DNA of 64,000 bases from CAVWDI01 sp963793095 (GTDB lineage Bacteria; Chloroflexota; Anaerolineae; Anaerolineales; UBA4823). The notes under the pieces are model-generated. The model ran no database searches, was not told where the DNA came from, and saw nothing but the letters and a program-made list of their open reading frames with translations. Below, in pieces: positions 22,234 to 30,645 of this stretch (positions are counted from its first letter, which is position 1; every line of letters begins with the position of its first letter). Both the position numbers and the translations under genes were made by a program. The DNA is taken from the NCBI GenBank assembly GCA_963793095.1, contig CAWBYY010000011.1:1178001-1242000 (forward strand), read 5' to 3'.

Positions 22234-23616
22234 TTATTGTTTTATTAAGTCGTGATCAAATGTTTCAATTTCATTCTTTATCCCGGCCAGCAACAGCGTG
22301 GCTGGTCCGCCGTCGAGGGCCCTGTGATCATAGGTCAGTGAAAGACCCATGTAAGGCACAAATCCAAAGGCCCCTCCCTCCAGCTGTGCAGGCCGCTGGA
22401 TGATGGTATTCACCCCCAGTATCCCTGCCTGGGGCAGGTTGATAACAGGCGTAAACATTTCCACCCCGTAAGCACCCAGGTTGGATATGGTAAATGTTGC
22501 TGCTTCGGGCTGCAGCAGGTCCGGATCCACATTGCCGCCCCGGCAGGCTGCCGCCAGCGCGGAAAGCTGGGCCGAGAGTCCGGGCAGCGATAGATCATCC
22601 GCATTCCTGAGGGCCGGGACCATGAGTCCACGCTCAGTATCCACGGCCATCCCCAGGTGAACCTTCCTGAAATACCGAATGGAATCTCCCAGAAAATGGA
22701 CGTTTGCGTCCGGATGTTTCTTCAGGGCCCTGATGAGGGCATAACTGACCATATCATTCAGGGTGATATTGTATTCATAACCTTCCGCTATTAATTTTTT
22801 TACCTTTTCCCGGAGTGAAAGGATCTTCCGGGCATCGGCACCCAGGTGGTGGGTGAGCTGGGCTGAATTTTGAAGGGATGCATGCATGGCCCTGGAGATC
22901 AGTTTGCGCATATTGCTGAGCGGCCTGACTTCTGCATCCTCCGTGAAGGAAAATACCGGAGCCGGTTTGGACTGATCTGCCGGTATCGGGGCCGTGGCTA
23001 CTTCTCCAGGGGATGGTGCAGCAGCAGGAGCTTCATCCTTGATTGGCGGTTCTGCAACCGGGGGCTCTTCAGCGGCGGCCAGGGTCTCAAAAGGCGGAAT
23101 ACTTCCATCCATAATGGCCTCAATATCCCTGACAATGATCCTGCCATTCGGACCGCTGCCCTTGATAGCGTCTATGCTGATTCCCTTATCACCGGCTATT
23201 CTGCGGGCCCTGGGAGATATCCTGGTCTTTCCATCCGGACCCGGCCTAGAGGTTTCCTGCAGGGTGGCTAGGGCCATCCCGGCGGCAACAGTTTCCGGTG
23301 CGGTTGACGGTGACTGCTCAGGTGCTGTTACAGCAGCGGTATCGGCTCCGAAAACGAGGGGTCTTTCAACCGCTTCACCTGGTTCACCAATAACGGCAAC
23401 TTCTGCCAGGACAGGTACCTCATCACCTCCCCCATAGAAAATATCCAGCAGGATGCCCTCTGCCTTGGACTCTTCCTCAAAGGATGCCTTGTCCGTTTCA
23501 TAGCTGAAAAGAACATCACCAATTGCTACTTTGTCCCCTTTTTTCTTGAACCATTCCGTAATGATGCAGGTCTCCACCGATTGTCCCTGCTTGGGTAATA
23601 TTACCGTTGTTGCCAT
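22234..23616 (-). CDS. Dihydrolipoyl acyltransferase (E2) of a 2-oxoacid/acetoin dehydrogenase complex
   Basis: 460 residues from the ATG at 23616, chosen because the longer frame (ATG at 23652) would begin upstream of the predicted transcription start. Domains in order: lipoyl domain 1-85 with the lipoylated Lys43 in SYETDKASFEEES; an Ala/Pro/Glu-rich linker 90-128; an E3-binding domain about 131-167 (RISPRARRIAG to GRIIVRDI); a second linker; and a C-terminal acyltransferase domain with the catalytic LTYDHRALDGGPA motif. It is the first gene of the operon, with a strong promoter and operator in front. The complex would turn an oxoacid into acyl-CoA. Confidence 0.93.
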   Translation of the reverse strand: MATTVILPKQGQSVETCIITEWFKKKGDKVAIGDVLFSYETDKASFEEESKAEGILLDIFYGGGDEVPVLAEVAVIGEPGEAVERPLVFGADTAAVTAPEQSPSTAPETVAAGMALATLQETSRPGPDGKTRISPRARRIAGDKGISIDAIKGSGPNGRIIVRDIEAIMDGSIPPFETLAAAEEPPVAEPPIKDEAPAAAPSPGEVATAPIPADQSKPAPVFSFTEDAEVRPLSNMRKLISRAMHASLQNSAQLTHHLGADARKILSLREKVKKLIAEGYEYNITLNDMVSYALIRALKKHPDANVHFLGDSIRYFRKVHLGMAVDTERGLMVPALRNADDLSLPGLSAQLSALAAACRGGNVDPDLLQPEAATFTISNLGAYGVEMFTPVINLPQAGILGVNTIIQRPAQLEGGAFGFVPYMGLSLTYDHRALDGGPATLLLAGIKNEIETFDHDLIKQ

Positions 23617-23632
23617 AGTCAGTGTTTTAACT

Positions 23633-23648
23633 ACTTGTATATACAAGT
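23633..23648. promoter_or_regulatory. GntR-type operator, perfect 16-bp palindrome over the E2 operon start site
   Basis: ACTTGTATATACAAGT is a perfect palindrome and contains GTATATAC, the type of site bound by GntR/HutC regulators. It lies 17 bp upstream of the E2 ATG. A minus-strand promoter places the transcription start at about 23643, inside the palindrome, so a bound protein would block the operon. The likely ligand-responsive repressor is encoded at 23824. Confidence 0.75.
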
Positions 23649-23649
23649 G

Positions 23650-23679
23650 CAAAATTAAGATTATTTATTGAACCACAAA
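23650..23679 (-). promoter_or_regulatory. Bacteroidetes-type promoter for the E2-E1-PHP-aldolase-ADH operon
   Basis: On the minus strand, TTTG (23679-23676), an 18-bp spacer and TAATTTTG (23657-23650) fit the Bacteroidetes TTTG/TAnnTTTG consensus. The predicted start near 23643 gives a leader of about 27 bases before the E2 ATG. Confidence 0.65.
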
Positions 23680-23725
23680 GAGATTTTGTTAAATTGTTAA
23701 AACATTTCGTAAAATATTGATTAGC

Positions 23726-23757
23726 TGTTGTTTTGAAGTATATTATTATTATATTTG
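23726..23757 (+). promoter_or_regulatory. Bacteroidetes-type promoter for the gntR gene
   Basis: TGTTG (23726-23730), a 19-bp spacer and TATATTTG (23750-23757) match the consensus well. The predicted start is near 23763, about 60 bases before the GntR start codon. Confidence 0.6.
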
Positions 23758-23799
23758 TCAGCACAATACATTACGACTTATCTTTACAATATGTTTCAT

Positions 23800-23811
23800 A
23801 TGTAATTACAT
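23800..23811. promoter_or_regulatory. Second candidate GntR operator, in the gntR leader
   Basis: ATGTAATTACAT is a perfect 12-bp palindrome. It lies within a wider inverted repeat, CTTTACA from 23781 and TGTAAAG from 23811. It sits between the gntR promoter and its ATG, so it could mediate autoregulation. Its core differs from the site at 23633 (GTAATTAC against GTATATAC), so shared binding is only a suggestion. Confidence 0.5.
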
Positions 23812-23823
23812 GTAAAGAAGCTC

Positions 23824-24546
23824 ATGGTACACAAAACAGCATACCGGTTACCCAGGTACAGGGAGCTTTACGAGCAACTGCGACGGCATATTGAGGAAGG
23901 GATATATGATCCCGGGGACTTGCTCCCATCGGAAAATGAATTGTGTGCGGTCAACCAGGTCACCCGTCCCACTGTAAGAAGGGCCCTGGATCTGCTGGCC
24001 AACGAAGGATATATTAAAAAGCACCAGGGACTGGGATCCGTGGTTCAGCATCCCCCGAAGGGGATCGGCATCTTATCCTTTTCCGGCACCACCTCAGCCA
24101 TCGGGAAGGATAACCTGAGGACGGTCGCCATTGTCAAACCCTATGTCAGGCCATGGCCGGATCAGTTTATTTTTGACCTGATGGATACTGAGCGGGAATC
24201 GGGCTGCATCTATTTTGAGCGGCTCAGATATGTGAATGACATTCCCGTGTTTTATGACCTCTCCTACCTGCCAAATATTAACCTGCCCCGGTTCACTTCC
24301 CGGAACCTGAACAATGCTTCCCTGTTTGATATTTTAAGAGAGCATTACCGGATTGAAATCAAGGGCGGCGTGCAATACATAGAAGCCATCCCTGCCACGA
24401 AGAATTGCCAGAGACACCTGGGTGTGGATCCTGACAGGCCCATCCTGAAATTGCAGAGAAAGCTCAGCACCAACCGCCTGGATTACTCGGTCTATTCAAT
24501 CCTCTTTTGTAATACTGAAGAGCATAGTTTGTACGGGGAGTTTTGA
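23824..24546 (+). CDS. GntR/HutC-family transcriptional regulator with UTRA ligand domain
   Basis: Intact 240-residue regulator. Residues 1-75 form a GntR winged helix (YEQLRRHIEEGIYDPGDLLPSENELC, VTRPTVRRALDLLANEGYI, HQGLGSVV). Residues ~95-238 form a UTRA effector domain (RLRYVNDIPVFYDLSYLPN, ILKLQRKLSTNRLDYSVYSILF). UTRA regulators bind small metabolites, often sugar phosphates. It is divergent from the E2-to-ADH operon across a 207-bp region that holds two palindromes and two promoters, so it very likely controls that operon and itself. The start has several in-frame alternatives nearby; ATG 23824 gives the expected domain start. Confidence 0.9.
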   Translation: MVHKTAYRLPRYRELYEQLRRHIEEGIYDPGDLLPSENELCAVNQVTRPTVRRALDLLANEGYIKKHQGLGSVVQHPPKGIGILSFSGTTSAIGKDNLRTVAIVKPYVRPWPDQFIFDLMDTERESGCIYFERLRYVNDIPVFYDLSYLPNINLPRFTSRNLNNASLFDILREHYRIEIKGGVQYIEAIPATKNCQRHLGVDPDRPILKLQRKLSTNRLDYSVYSILFCNTEEHSLYGEF

Positions 24547-24620
24547 CCCCTGCTATCGGGAGGTTTGTTTATCCAAACAAAAGAAATGGGAACTTCTCTG
24601 TAAGTGTACAAATCATTGAG

Positions 24621-24700
24621 TTGACATCCTCCCCCACGTAAACGAAGGGGATTCCATCGGCTTTTACGAAGCCACGGGCAGTACTTCCTCACGGTTTCCT
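24621..24700 (-). ncRNA. Candidate omega-RNA scaffold (TnpB guide RNA) at the element right end
   Basis: In TnpB systems the guide RNA overlaps the tnpB 3' end and runs through the right end into the flanking DNA, which forms the guide. Here the minus strand shows the tnpB stop, then a CCCC/GGGG hairpin, then ATGTCAA at the expected boundary. The candidate guide would begin at 24620 and read CTCAATGATTTGTACACTTA. The 5' end of the RNA is unknown. Confidence 0.45.
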
Positions 24701-25884
24701 GCAGGTTCCTGCTTCCGACCACTTATGCGGTTCGATCCACAGGCCATCCCCGTCTGCCCGACGGTTAAAATGTTTTTGGCAGCATTCACATCTGCATGCT
24801 GCTCATATCCGCAATCCAAACATACAAAAACATCCTGTGATCTCCTGTTCTCCTTTGATGTATATCCACAACGCGAACATTGCTGGGAGGTGTATCTGTA
24901 ATCCACTTCAACAAGCTTTCCTCCCTGCCAGTCAAGCTTGTAATCAAGCTGGCGTCTGAACTCATACCATCCCTGGTCTAGGATGGATTTGTTCAACCCT
25001 GCCTTTGACCTGACATGGCTTCCCGGATCAGCTTCTGTACCCCTGGCCGATCCACTCATGCCCCTTATGTTCAGCCTTTCGACATGCACCCTGGCGTGGC
25101 TCTTGCTGGTTTGGGTGCTGAGTTTATGAAGAAAGTCCAAACGTATACATGATATGGTATGATGAATCCCTGATATCTTCTGTTTTTGTTTTTTCCAGTT
25201 CTGCGACCCCTTCAGTGCTCTTGATAGTTTCCTTTGCTCACGGGCAAGGGCATCTTCATGCCTGCGGAAGCTGTGCACCCCCTCTATCATGGTGCCATCA
25301 GAAAACACAGCAAAGCAGTTTATACCAGCATCAATTCCTATTGCTGAATTTGAAGGGTGCTTTGGTATATCAATATCCTGTTCAACCTGTATCGATGCAT
25401 ACCACCTGTCCGCTTTCCTGGTTATGGTGATATTCTTTACCCTGCCATCAATATCCCTGCTCTTGTGAAACCCCACCCATCCGATCTTGGGAAGAAAGAT
25501 TCTGCGGTTATCAATCCTGAAACCCTGGGGAAAGCGGATACCATCACCCCTTCCTTGCTTTTTGAAAACAGGAAGGCGCTTCAGGGGCTGTTTCCGGTCA
25601 AAACAATCCCGGAAGGCCCTTTCCAGGTCCATCAGCTTCTGTTGCAGAACCTGAGAGGGGCATTCTTTCAGAAAACAATACTCTTCGGATTGTTTCCAGA
25701 GCCTCAGCCAGAAGGCAAGTTCATTGTACCAGAGTATACCCTGTCCCTTTTCAAGGCGCTTAAGGTTCATCGCCAGGGATTTGTTCCAAAGAAAACGCGA
25801 TGAACCGCAGAAACGAACCAGCTTTGTCTCGGTATCAAGATTGGTCTTCAACCTTACTTTGTATGCTTTTCGTATATTGGGCAT
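24664..25884 (-). CDS. tnpB: RNA-guided endonuclease TnpB (IS605 OrfB)
   Basis: Intact 406-residue TnpB, a single RuvC-like nuclease that cuts DNA next to a target motif under an omega-RNA guide and helps the element persist. The start is the ATG at 25884 (MPNIRKAYKVRLK), the usual N-terminus; a longer frame to 26025 runs into the tnpA remnant. The RuvC triad is complete: Asp185 in GIDAG, Glu269 in HVERLNI and Asp365 in HADVNAAKN. The four-cysteine zinc ribbon is present (Cys336, 339, 355, 358). With all key residues kept while tnpA has decayed, the nuclease may have been retained for its own activity. Confidence 0.93.
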   Translation of the reverse strand: MPNIRKAYKVRLKTNLDTETKLVRFCGSSRFLWNKSLAMNLKRLEKGQGILWYNELAFWLRLWKQSEEYCFLKECPSQVLQQKLMDLERAFRDCFDRKQPLKRLPVFKKQGRGDGIRFPQGFRIDNRRIFLPKIGWVGFHKSRDIDGRVKNITITRKADRWYASIQVEQDIDIPKHPSNSAIGIDAGINCFAVFSDGTMIEGVHSFRRHEDALAREQRKLSRALKGSQNWKKQKQKISGIHHTISCIRLDFLHKLSTQTSKSHARVHVERLNIRGMSGSARGTEADPGSHVRSKAGLNKSILDQGWYEFRRQLDYKLDWQGGKLVEVDYRYTSQQCSRCGYTSKENRRSQDVFVCLDCGYEQHADVNAAKNILTVGQTGMACGSNRISGRKQEPAGNREEVLPVAS

Positions 25885-25914
25885 ATACCTTAATTTACTA
25901 AAAATAGTCAACTT

Positions 25915-26267
25915 ATGCAAGATACTAGAACAAAAAGAGTGTGGTTTTTCACTACACCTGAATTTGGTCTTTGTAACCAAATACCGCAAAAAGGTCTTCA
26001 ATTCATTAATGACAGAAAAGCTCAAATATCATTTCCAATGAGTATGAAATGATATTGGATGCAGGCTTATTGAAGCAAGTGGTGAAGGAGATCATAAGCA
26101 CCTGCTGATGGATCACCTGCCGCATACAACACCCTTAAGGATTGTCAATGGTCTGACTTGAAAAGGCGCTATTTGAGCAAAGGAGTTTCGTCCGGATTCC
26201 TGTGACAGGAATTTCCTGAACTGGAAATGCACTAATGGAAAGGGGGATTGTGGTAGCCAAGTAAGTT
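25915..26267 (+). pseudogene. tnpA: Decayed IS200-type tnpA (Y1 transposase) remnant
   Basis: Pieces of a Y1 transposase are visible in different frames: an N-terminus MQDTRTKRVW at 25915, the family block HLNLVFVTKYRKKVF at about 25967, the HUH-like GEGDHKHLLMDHLP at about 26080, then PLRIVNGL, AKEFRP and the tail. There is at least one frameshift, plus internal stop codons after NGL and in the next stretch. The region where the catalytic tyrosine should lie is degraded. Unlike the single-base breaks elsewhere in the window, this decay includes substitutions and stops. Confidence 0.8.
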
Positions 26268-26310
26268 TGTGCTTATATCCCCTCCCAGAAGTGAAGGGAT
26301 TTTACGCACA
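26268..26310. repeat. Left-end hairpin of the IS605 element
   Basis: Imperfect stem-loop with outer arms TGTGC/GCACA and inner arms ATCCC/GGGAT around a CAGAAGTGAA-type loop. It resembles the subterminal hairpins recognised by IS200/IS605 transposases. Confidence 0.6.
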
Positions 26311-26394
26311 TGTGGATAACTAATTTTCAGTAACTTTACTTACCCAGGAATCAACCGTAAAAACCATTTCATCATTAATAGTTTTTATTTTTGT

Positions 26395-28134
26395 ATGTTC
26401 AATTCACGATCCTTCATAATATATTCCATTTTCTTACTGTTGTTGGGTACAGCATGTTCATGTTCTCGGCAAAGCAAATCTTCCCCCGGAATGCCCAATA
26501 TCATATTGGTGATGATAGATAATGTTGGATTTGATGAGATTGGCATCAACGGCAATGAGTTGGTGAGTACTCCTCACCTGGACAGCTTTGCCAGCCAGGG
26601 AGTTCAATTCAGCCGTTTCTACAGTAATCCCATGTGCGCTCCAACAAGGGCCAGCCTTATGACCGGGCGCTACCATTACCGCACCGGCGTTATACATACT
26701 TCTCGAGGCGGGGCCAAGATGCACGGAGATGAGGTTACCGTCGCAGAACTGCTTAAGGAGGCCGGATATGCTACGGGTATTTTCGGAAAATGGCACCTGG
26801 GAGACAATTATCCAATGAGGCCACAGGACCAGGGCTTCGATGAGACCCTTTTTCATAAGTCCGGCAGGCTGGGTCAGGTTCCGGAATATACCACCTATAT
26901 CAATCCCGGATTGTGGGAGAATGGAATATGGGTGCAAAAGCAGGGATATTGCACTGATATTTTTTTCGATGCAGCGATTAAATTTATGGAAAAGCACCAC
27001 CATCATCCTTTTTTTATTTATTTGCCCACCAATATCGCTCATGCCTCCTCCGAAGTCGGATTGGAGGTTCCCCGGAAATACAGTGACAAATATGTAAGCA
27101 AGGGAATGGAACCAGGGAAAGCAACAGTTTGTGGGATGTTGGAGAATTTTGATGAAAACTTCGGCCGCTTGATTGCCAGACTTGATACCCTTGAGTTGAG
27201 AGAAAATACACTTGTAATATTTCTCAGTGACGACGGAAATGTAAGGGTAAATACAGGGCACTACCGTGGGAAGGGATATTCATCACCATATGAAGGCAGC
27301 ATCAGGGTGCCCTGTTTTGTCCAGTGGCCGGGCCATTTCCCTGGCGGAAAAACCATTCGGAACATCGCCAGTCATATCGATATTTTACCCACCATATGCG
27401 AAATTACCGGAGTACTCTCAGAAACCGATCTGACGGTGGACGGATTAAGCCTTCTGCCACTGCTGCAGGGCCGTACCGGCCAATGGCCGGACCGCATGCT
27501 GTTCCTGCAATGCAGTCGCGGAATGACCCCTCACAGGTACCAGAACTGCGCGGTAATAACAGATACCTTTAAACTTGTCTGTTACCCGGGTACATTCGAA
27601 GACAGGCAGCTGGAGACATCAAGAGATAATCCGGTCCTGGAGCTTTACAATATTCCAGACGATCCGATTGAAGCTGATAATCTGGCAGGGCAGTATCCCG
27701 AGGTGACGGCTGAATTACTTGCAGCCTATGACAAATGGTTTGATGACGTTAAAAGCTCAAGGAATTTCTCCCCCGGTCTGATCCATATTGGTTCGGATGC
27801 CGAAAACCCTACATACCTCAGCCGGTACCAGGATGCAAGTTATATCGATAGAAAACCTGCCGGCTGGCCTGTCTTTATTGAAAGCCCCGGTAAGTATGAG
27901 CTTAGGGTTAACCGGGATGAGTCACTGGTACCGGGCAAAATGTGTATCCGGTATGATTCCACGCTCGCGGCCCTTCCCTTAAGCCAGGGGGAATATCAGG
28001 CCATCTTTTCCTTGCCCAGGGGCAAAGTCAACCTTAATATCTGGGTAGAGGAAGATGGCAGGGATTACATCCCGCGTCCGGATGAAGACAGGATCGGGGA
28101 TGTCCAGATCAGACGATTATCAAAGGATGAATAA
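26395..28134 (+). CDS. S1-family sulfatase lipoprotein
   Basis: Intact 579-residue lipoprotein (LLLLGTAC). The formylglycine motif is CAPTR at Cys81, in the context SNPMCAPTRASLMTGRY. Metal-site motifs follow the family: VMIDNVGFDEIG instead of the common DD pair, GKWHLG, and SDDGN near residue 280. FGly is made after translation; the maturase at 52206 is of the matching cysteine-type. The ~60 residues after the sulfatase C-terminal domain look like a small beta-domain. It removes sulfate from sugar residues; position and sugar cannot be told by eye. It is followed after 4 bp by the metallo-beta-lactamase gene. The second aspartate of the usual N-terminal DD is replaced by Asn, a point to check. 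Confidence 0.9.
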   Translation: MFNSRSFIIYSIFLLLLGTACSCSRQSKSSPGMPNIILVMIDNVGFDEIGINGNELVSTPHLDSFASQGVQFSRFYSNPMCAPTRASLMTGRYHYRTGVIHTSRGGAKMHGDEVTVAELLKEAGYATGIFGKWHLGDNYPMRPQDQGFDETLFHKSGRLGQVPEYTTYINPGLWENGIWVQKQGYCTDIFFDAAIKFMEKHHHHPFFIYLPTNIAHASSEVGLEVPRKYSDKYVSKGMEPGKATVCGMLENFDENFGRLIARLDTLELRENTLVIFLSDDGNVRVNTGHYRGKGYSSPYEGSIRVPCFVQWPGHFPGGKTIRNIASHIDILPTICEITGVLSETDLTVDGLSLLPLLQGRTGQWPDRMLFLQCSRGMTPHRYQNCAVITDTFKLVCYPGTFEDRQLETSRDNPVLELYNIPDDPIEADNLAGQYPEVTAELLAAYDKWFDDVKSSRNFSPGLIHIGSDAENPTYLSRYQDASYIDRKPAGWPVFIESPGKYELRVNRDESLVPGKMCIRYDSTLAALPLSQGEYQAIFSLPRGKVNLNIWVEEDGRDYIPRPDEDRIGDVQIRRLSKDE

Positions 28135-28138
28135 ATAT

Positions 28139-30056
28139 ATGAAAACCTCAAAACTTAAGAGAGGGTATATACCCTTCTTCATTTATCTCCTGATCCAGGC
28201 TTGCTCCGGTCCCACATCGGAAATATCCCCAAACCTTACATTGATCCGGGGAGATATTAATGGCGCCATCATTAAATCAGGCAGGAACCGTCTCGTCGTC
28301 TATGGCGATCCGGCCCAGGTATTGCCCCGTGCTGAAATGGTATTGTTCACGCACGCACGCAGAGATGTTGTATGGGCAGGAAAGGGCCTTGTTGTAAAAG
28401 GGGCAAAGGCAATTGTTCCCTCCGGTGAATCTAATCTGTTCACCGGGATTGATTCATTCTGGAATGATTTCACCATGTCCCGGTATCATGATTACAATCA
28501 GCAGTCCACAAAGTGGCTCACGGAGCCCCTCCAAATTCACCGGAGTGTCAGGGGAGGTGATTCCATTCTGTGGCACGGGATCCCGATCAGGGTCATTGAC
28601 AGCAAAGGATACACAAGGGGAGCTGTTTCCTATCTTGTTAACATTGATGGTATGGATGTCGCATTTGTGGGGGATTTAATATACGGCGATGGACAGATCC
28701 TGGACATTTACAGCATGCAGGATCAGATCGAGGAAGCGAATGTCGGGGGTTATCATGGTTATGCTGCACGGATGGCCGACCTGATTACAAGCCTTGAAAA
28801 TATGGCTGAACTGAAGCCTGATATCCTGGTGCCTGTGCGTGGACCCGTCATTGAGGAACCGGATGAAGCCATGGCAGAACTGATAACCCGGCTCCGGAAA
28901 CTCTATGAGAATTACCTGTCCGTAAATGCATTCCGTTGGTATACAGGTCAGGAAAGACATGATATAATGGCGGCAAGGGTATTACCGCCGGATATGCCCG
29001 TCGACTGGATGCCCATGGCTGAAACCGGGAAAAATCCGCACTGGTTGATCCATCATGACAATTCAAAACTCATCATTTCCGCGGATGGTTCCGGATTCCT
29101 GATTGATTGTGGCGTGCAAAGCGTATTCAGCGATATGATGAAAGTGCAGGATAATTTCCCCTGTTCGAATATTGAAGGAATGTTCATAACACATTACCAT
29201 GACGACCATACCGATTACGTGAACGGGATCCGGGAAAAATACGACTGCCCGGTCTATGTGACACCGGAAATGGAAGACATACTCAGACACCCGCAAGCCT
29301 ACCGCCTACCTGCCATGACATCCGAACCGATTGACGGCCTGGTCATTGTTCCTGATGCTTCCAGCATGACCTGGAAGGAGTTTACATTTACCTTCTATTA
29401 CCTGCCCGGCCAGACACTATACCATGATGGATTGCTGGTTGAGAAACAAGATGGTGAAAAGATCTTCCTGGCAGGGGATTCATTCTCGCCGACAGGGCTC
29501 GATGATTACTGTCTTGCTGAACCGGAATTTTATCCAGCCCGGAACGGGCTATCTGTATTGCCTGGATCTGCTTCGCAAACTGCCCGGGAATTGCTGGATC
29601 GTGAACCAGCATATCGAACCGACATTTAAATTCACAACGCAACAGCTGGATTTCATGACTCAAAAACTTCATGAGCGAAAAACCCTGATGCGTGAACTCT
29701 TTCCATGGGATGAGCCCAACTATGGTATTGATGAAAGATGGGCGAGAATGTATCCATATGGACAGGCAATTCAGCCAGGCCAGCAAGCCACGTTCAGCGT
29801 TTTCATCCTCAATCACAGTGACCGGACCAATGAATATACGGTCCGTCCGGTTCCCGGTCCGGATGGTTTGACTGTTTCACCCGGGCAGCTTGTGATCAAG
29901 GTACCCCCGAAAGAGGAGGGTAGGGCAGAATTTGTCCTGCAGGTATCCGGAGATGCATCCCCCGGGATCAGGATCCAAACAGTTGACATCCGTTTTAATG
30001 AGTGGAATCTGCATGAGTGGTGCGAGTCCATCATCGAAATTGAGGTCCCCTCCTAA
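28139..30056 (+). CDS. Lipoprotein with two metallo-beta-lactamase-like halves and a C-terminal beta-domain (one frameshift)
   Basis: About 638 residues from the ATG at 28139, which starts a lipoprotein signal (LLIQAC); a longer frame overlaps the sulfatase and is unlikely. The first half resembles a degenerate MBL fold: an isolated FTHARRD and VNIDGMDVAFVGDLIYG. The second half is canonical, with ITHYHDDHTDY (HxHxDH) and IFLAGDSFSPTGLDDYC. After dropping one base near 29515 the protein continues NRNFIQPGTGYLYCLDLL, then a beta-rich tail of ~120 residues like an NPCBM or Ig-type domain. A periplasmic hydrolase is likely, but no substrate can be named. It is translationally close to the sulfatase (4 bp), suggesting a joint task. 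Confidence 0.75.
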
Positions 30057-30064
30057 TGCAGAGC

Positions 30065-30307
30065 TTACAGACTTTCTTCTTTAAGCTTTTCAGAAATAAA
30101 AACCTTGATAACACTTTGGCGTGTTACCCCAAGTCGTTTAGCTACTTTATCCAACTTCTGTACCATCCATACTGGAAAATCAACGCTGACTCTTTTCTGT
30201 TCCAATCCGGGTCTCAAAGCCTGGTCAAGATTTAAATATGAGGATAGATCTTCACCCGATTCAAATTTTTCTTCGAACTCAGTAGCTGTTATATATTTCT
30301 TTTTCAT
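30065..30307 (-). CDS. brnA: BrnA/CopG-type antitoxin
   Basis: An 80-residue ribbon-helix-helix protein. The C-terminal half (KRVSVDFPVWMVQKLDKVAKRLGVTRQSVIKVFISEKL) carries the beta-strand and two helices that bind DNA. The N-terminal half would wrap the toxin. It starts inside the end of the toxin gene (29-bp overlap), the usual toxin-first order of brnTA. It should neutralise the toxin and repress the pair. Confidence 0.85.
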   Translation of the reverse strand: MKKKYITATEFEEKFESGEDLSSYLNLDQALRPGLEQKRVSVDFPVWMVQKLDKVAKRLGVTRQSVIKVFISEKLKEESL

Positions 30308-30539
30308 TTCTCCTTGATTTGCGAACCGATATTATTCTGATCTTATTCTTCCGTTTCGTAAATACAGCAGACCAATACTCATCTTCAATTACTGCAATTA
30401 GCAGATACCTTGATTCATTTACCCACTGTGCTGGAATTTCAAGCCTTTTGGGATCATCCCAAAGTTTCATTGCCGTCGTAAAATCTATCCCGTGTTTTAT
30501 TTTATTAGATCTGCTTTTGTTTTCATCAAATTCAAACAT
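30279..30539 (-). CDS. brnT: BrnT-family toxin
   Basis: An 86-residue protein of the BrnT family (RelE-like fold, mRNA-cleaving). Motifs are typical: FEFDENKSRSNKIKHGIDF, then RYLLIAVIEDEYWSAVFTKRKNKIRIISVRKSRRNEKEIY, including the RxISxRxxRxxE signature. It overlaps the antitoxin gene. A TAATTTTG element on the minus strand at 30566-30559 could be the -7 box, giving a short leader. The pair lies between two sugar clusters and may mark an old insertion point. Confidence 0.88.
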   Translation of the reverse strand: MFEFDENKSRSNKIKHGIDFTTAMKLWDDPKRLEIPAQWVNESRYLLIAVIEDEYWSAVFTKRKNKIRIISVRKSRRNEKEIYNSY

Positions 30540-30645
30540 TGAAAAGCAATTATTGTTCCAAAATTAATCAATTTATAATTAATAATTGTACCTTTTTTGC
30601 ACTATTCAATTGTGATTAATTCATGCTGTTTCTAATCCCGATGAT

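Larger units (their letters stand above)
24621..26310 (-). mobile_element. IS200/IS605-family element with intact tnpB and decayed tnpA
   Basis: The right end is at about 24621, where the minus strand reads GGGGGAGGATGTCAA after a hairpin typical of IS605 right ends. The left end is the imperfect hairpin at 26268-26310 (TGTGC/GCACA outer arms, ATCCC/GGGAT inner arms). Inside are a divergent tnpB (minus) and a tnpA remnant (plus), 30 bp apart. IS605 elements have no inverted terminal repeats or target duplication, and none is seen. As tnpA is broken, the copy could move only with help from another element. The exact ends are estimates. Confidence 0.75.

Noticed and set aside
23617..23652. Upstream ATG for the E2 gene
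   Set aside because: It lies upstream of the predicted transcription start and adds residues absent from lipoyl domains.
25724..26041. Plus-strand ORF of 105 codons as an intact tnpA
   Set aside because: Only its last ~20 residues match Y1 transposases; the upstream part is antisense to tnpB and the rest of tnpA lies in other frames with stops.
26386..26393. TATTTTTG as the sulfatase promoter
   Set aside because: It would place the transcription start after the start codon at 26395, and no -33 element is found at the right distance.
26458..27261. Long minus-strand ORF of 267 codons opposite the first sulfatase
   Set aside because: It is the shadow of a strongly conserved sulfatase gene; its translation has no signal or motif.
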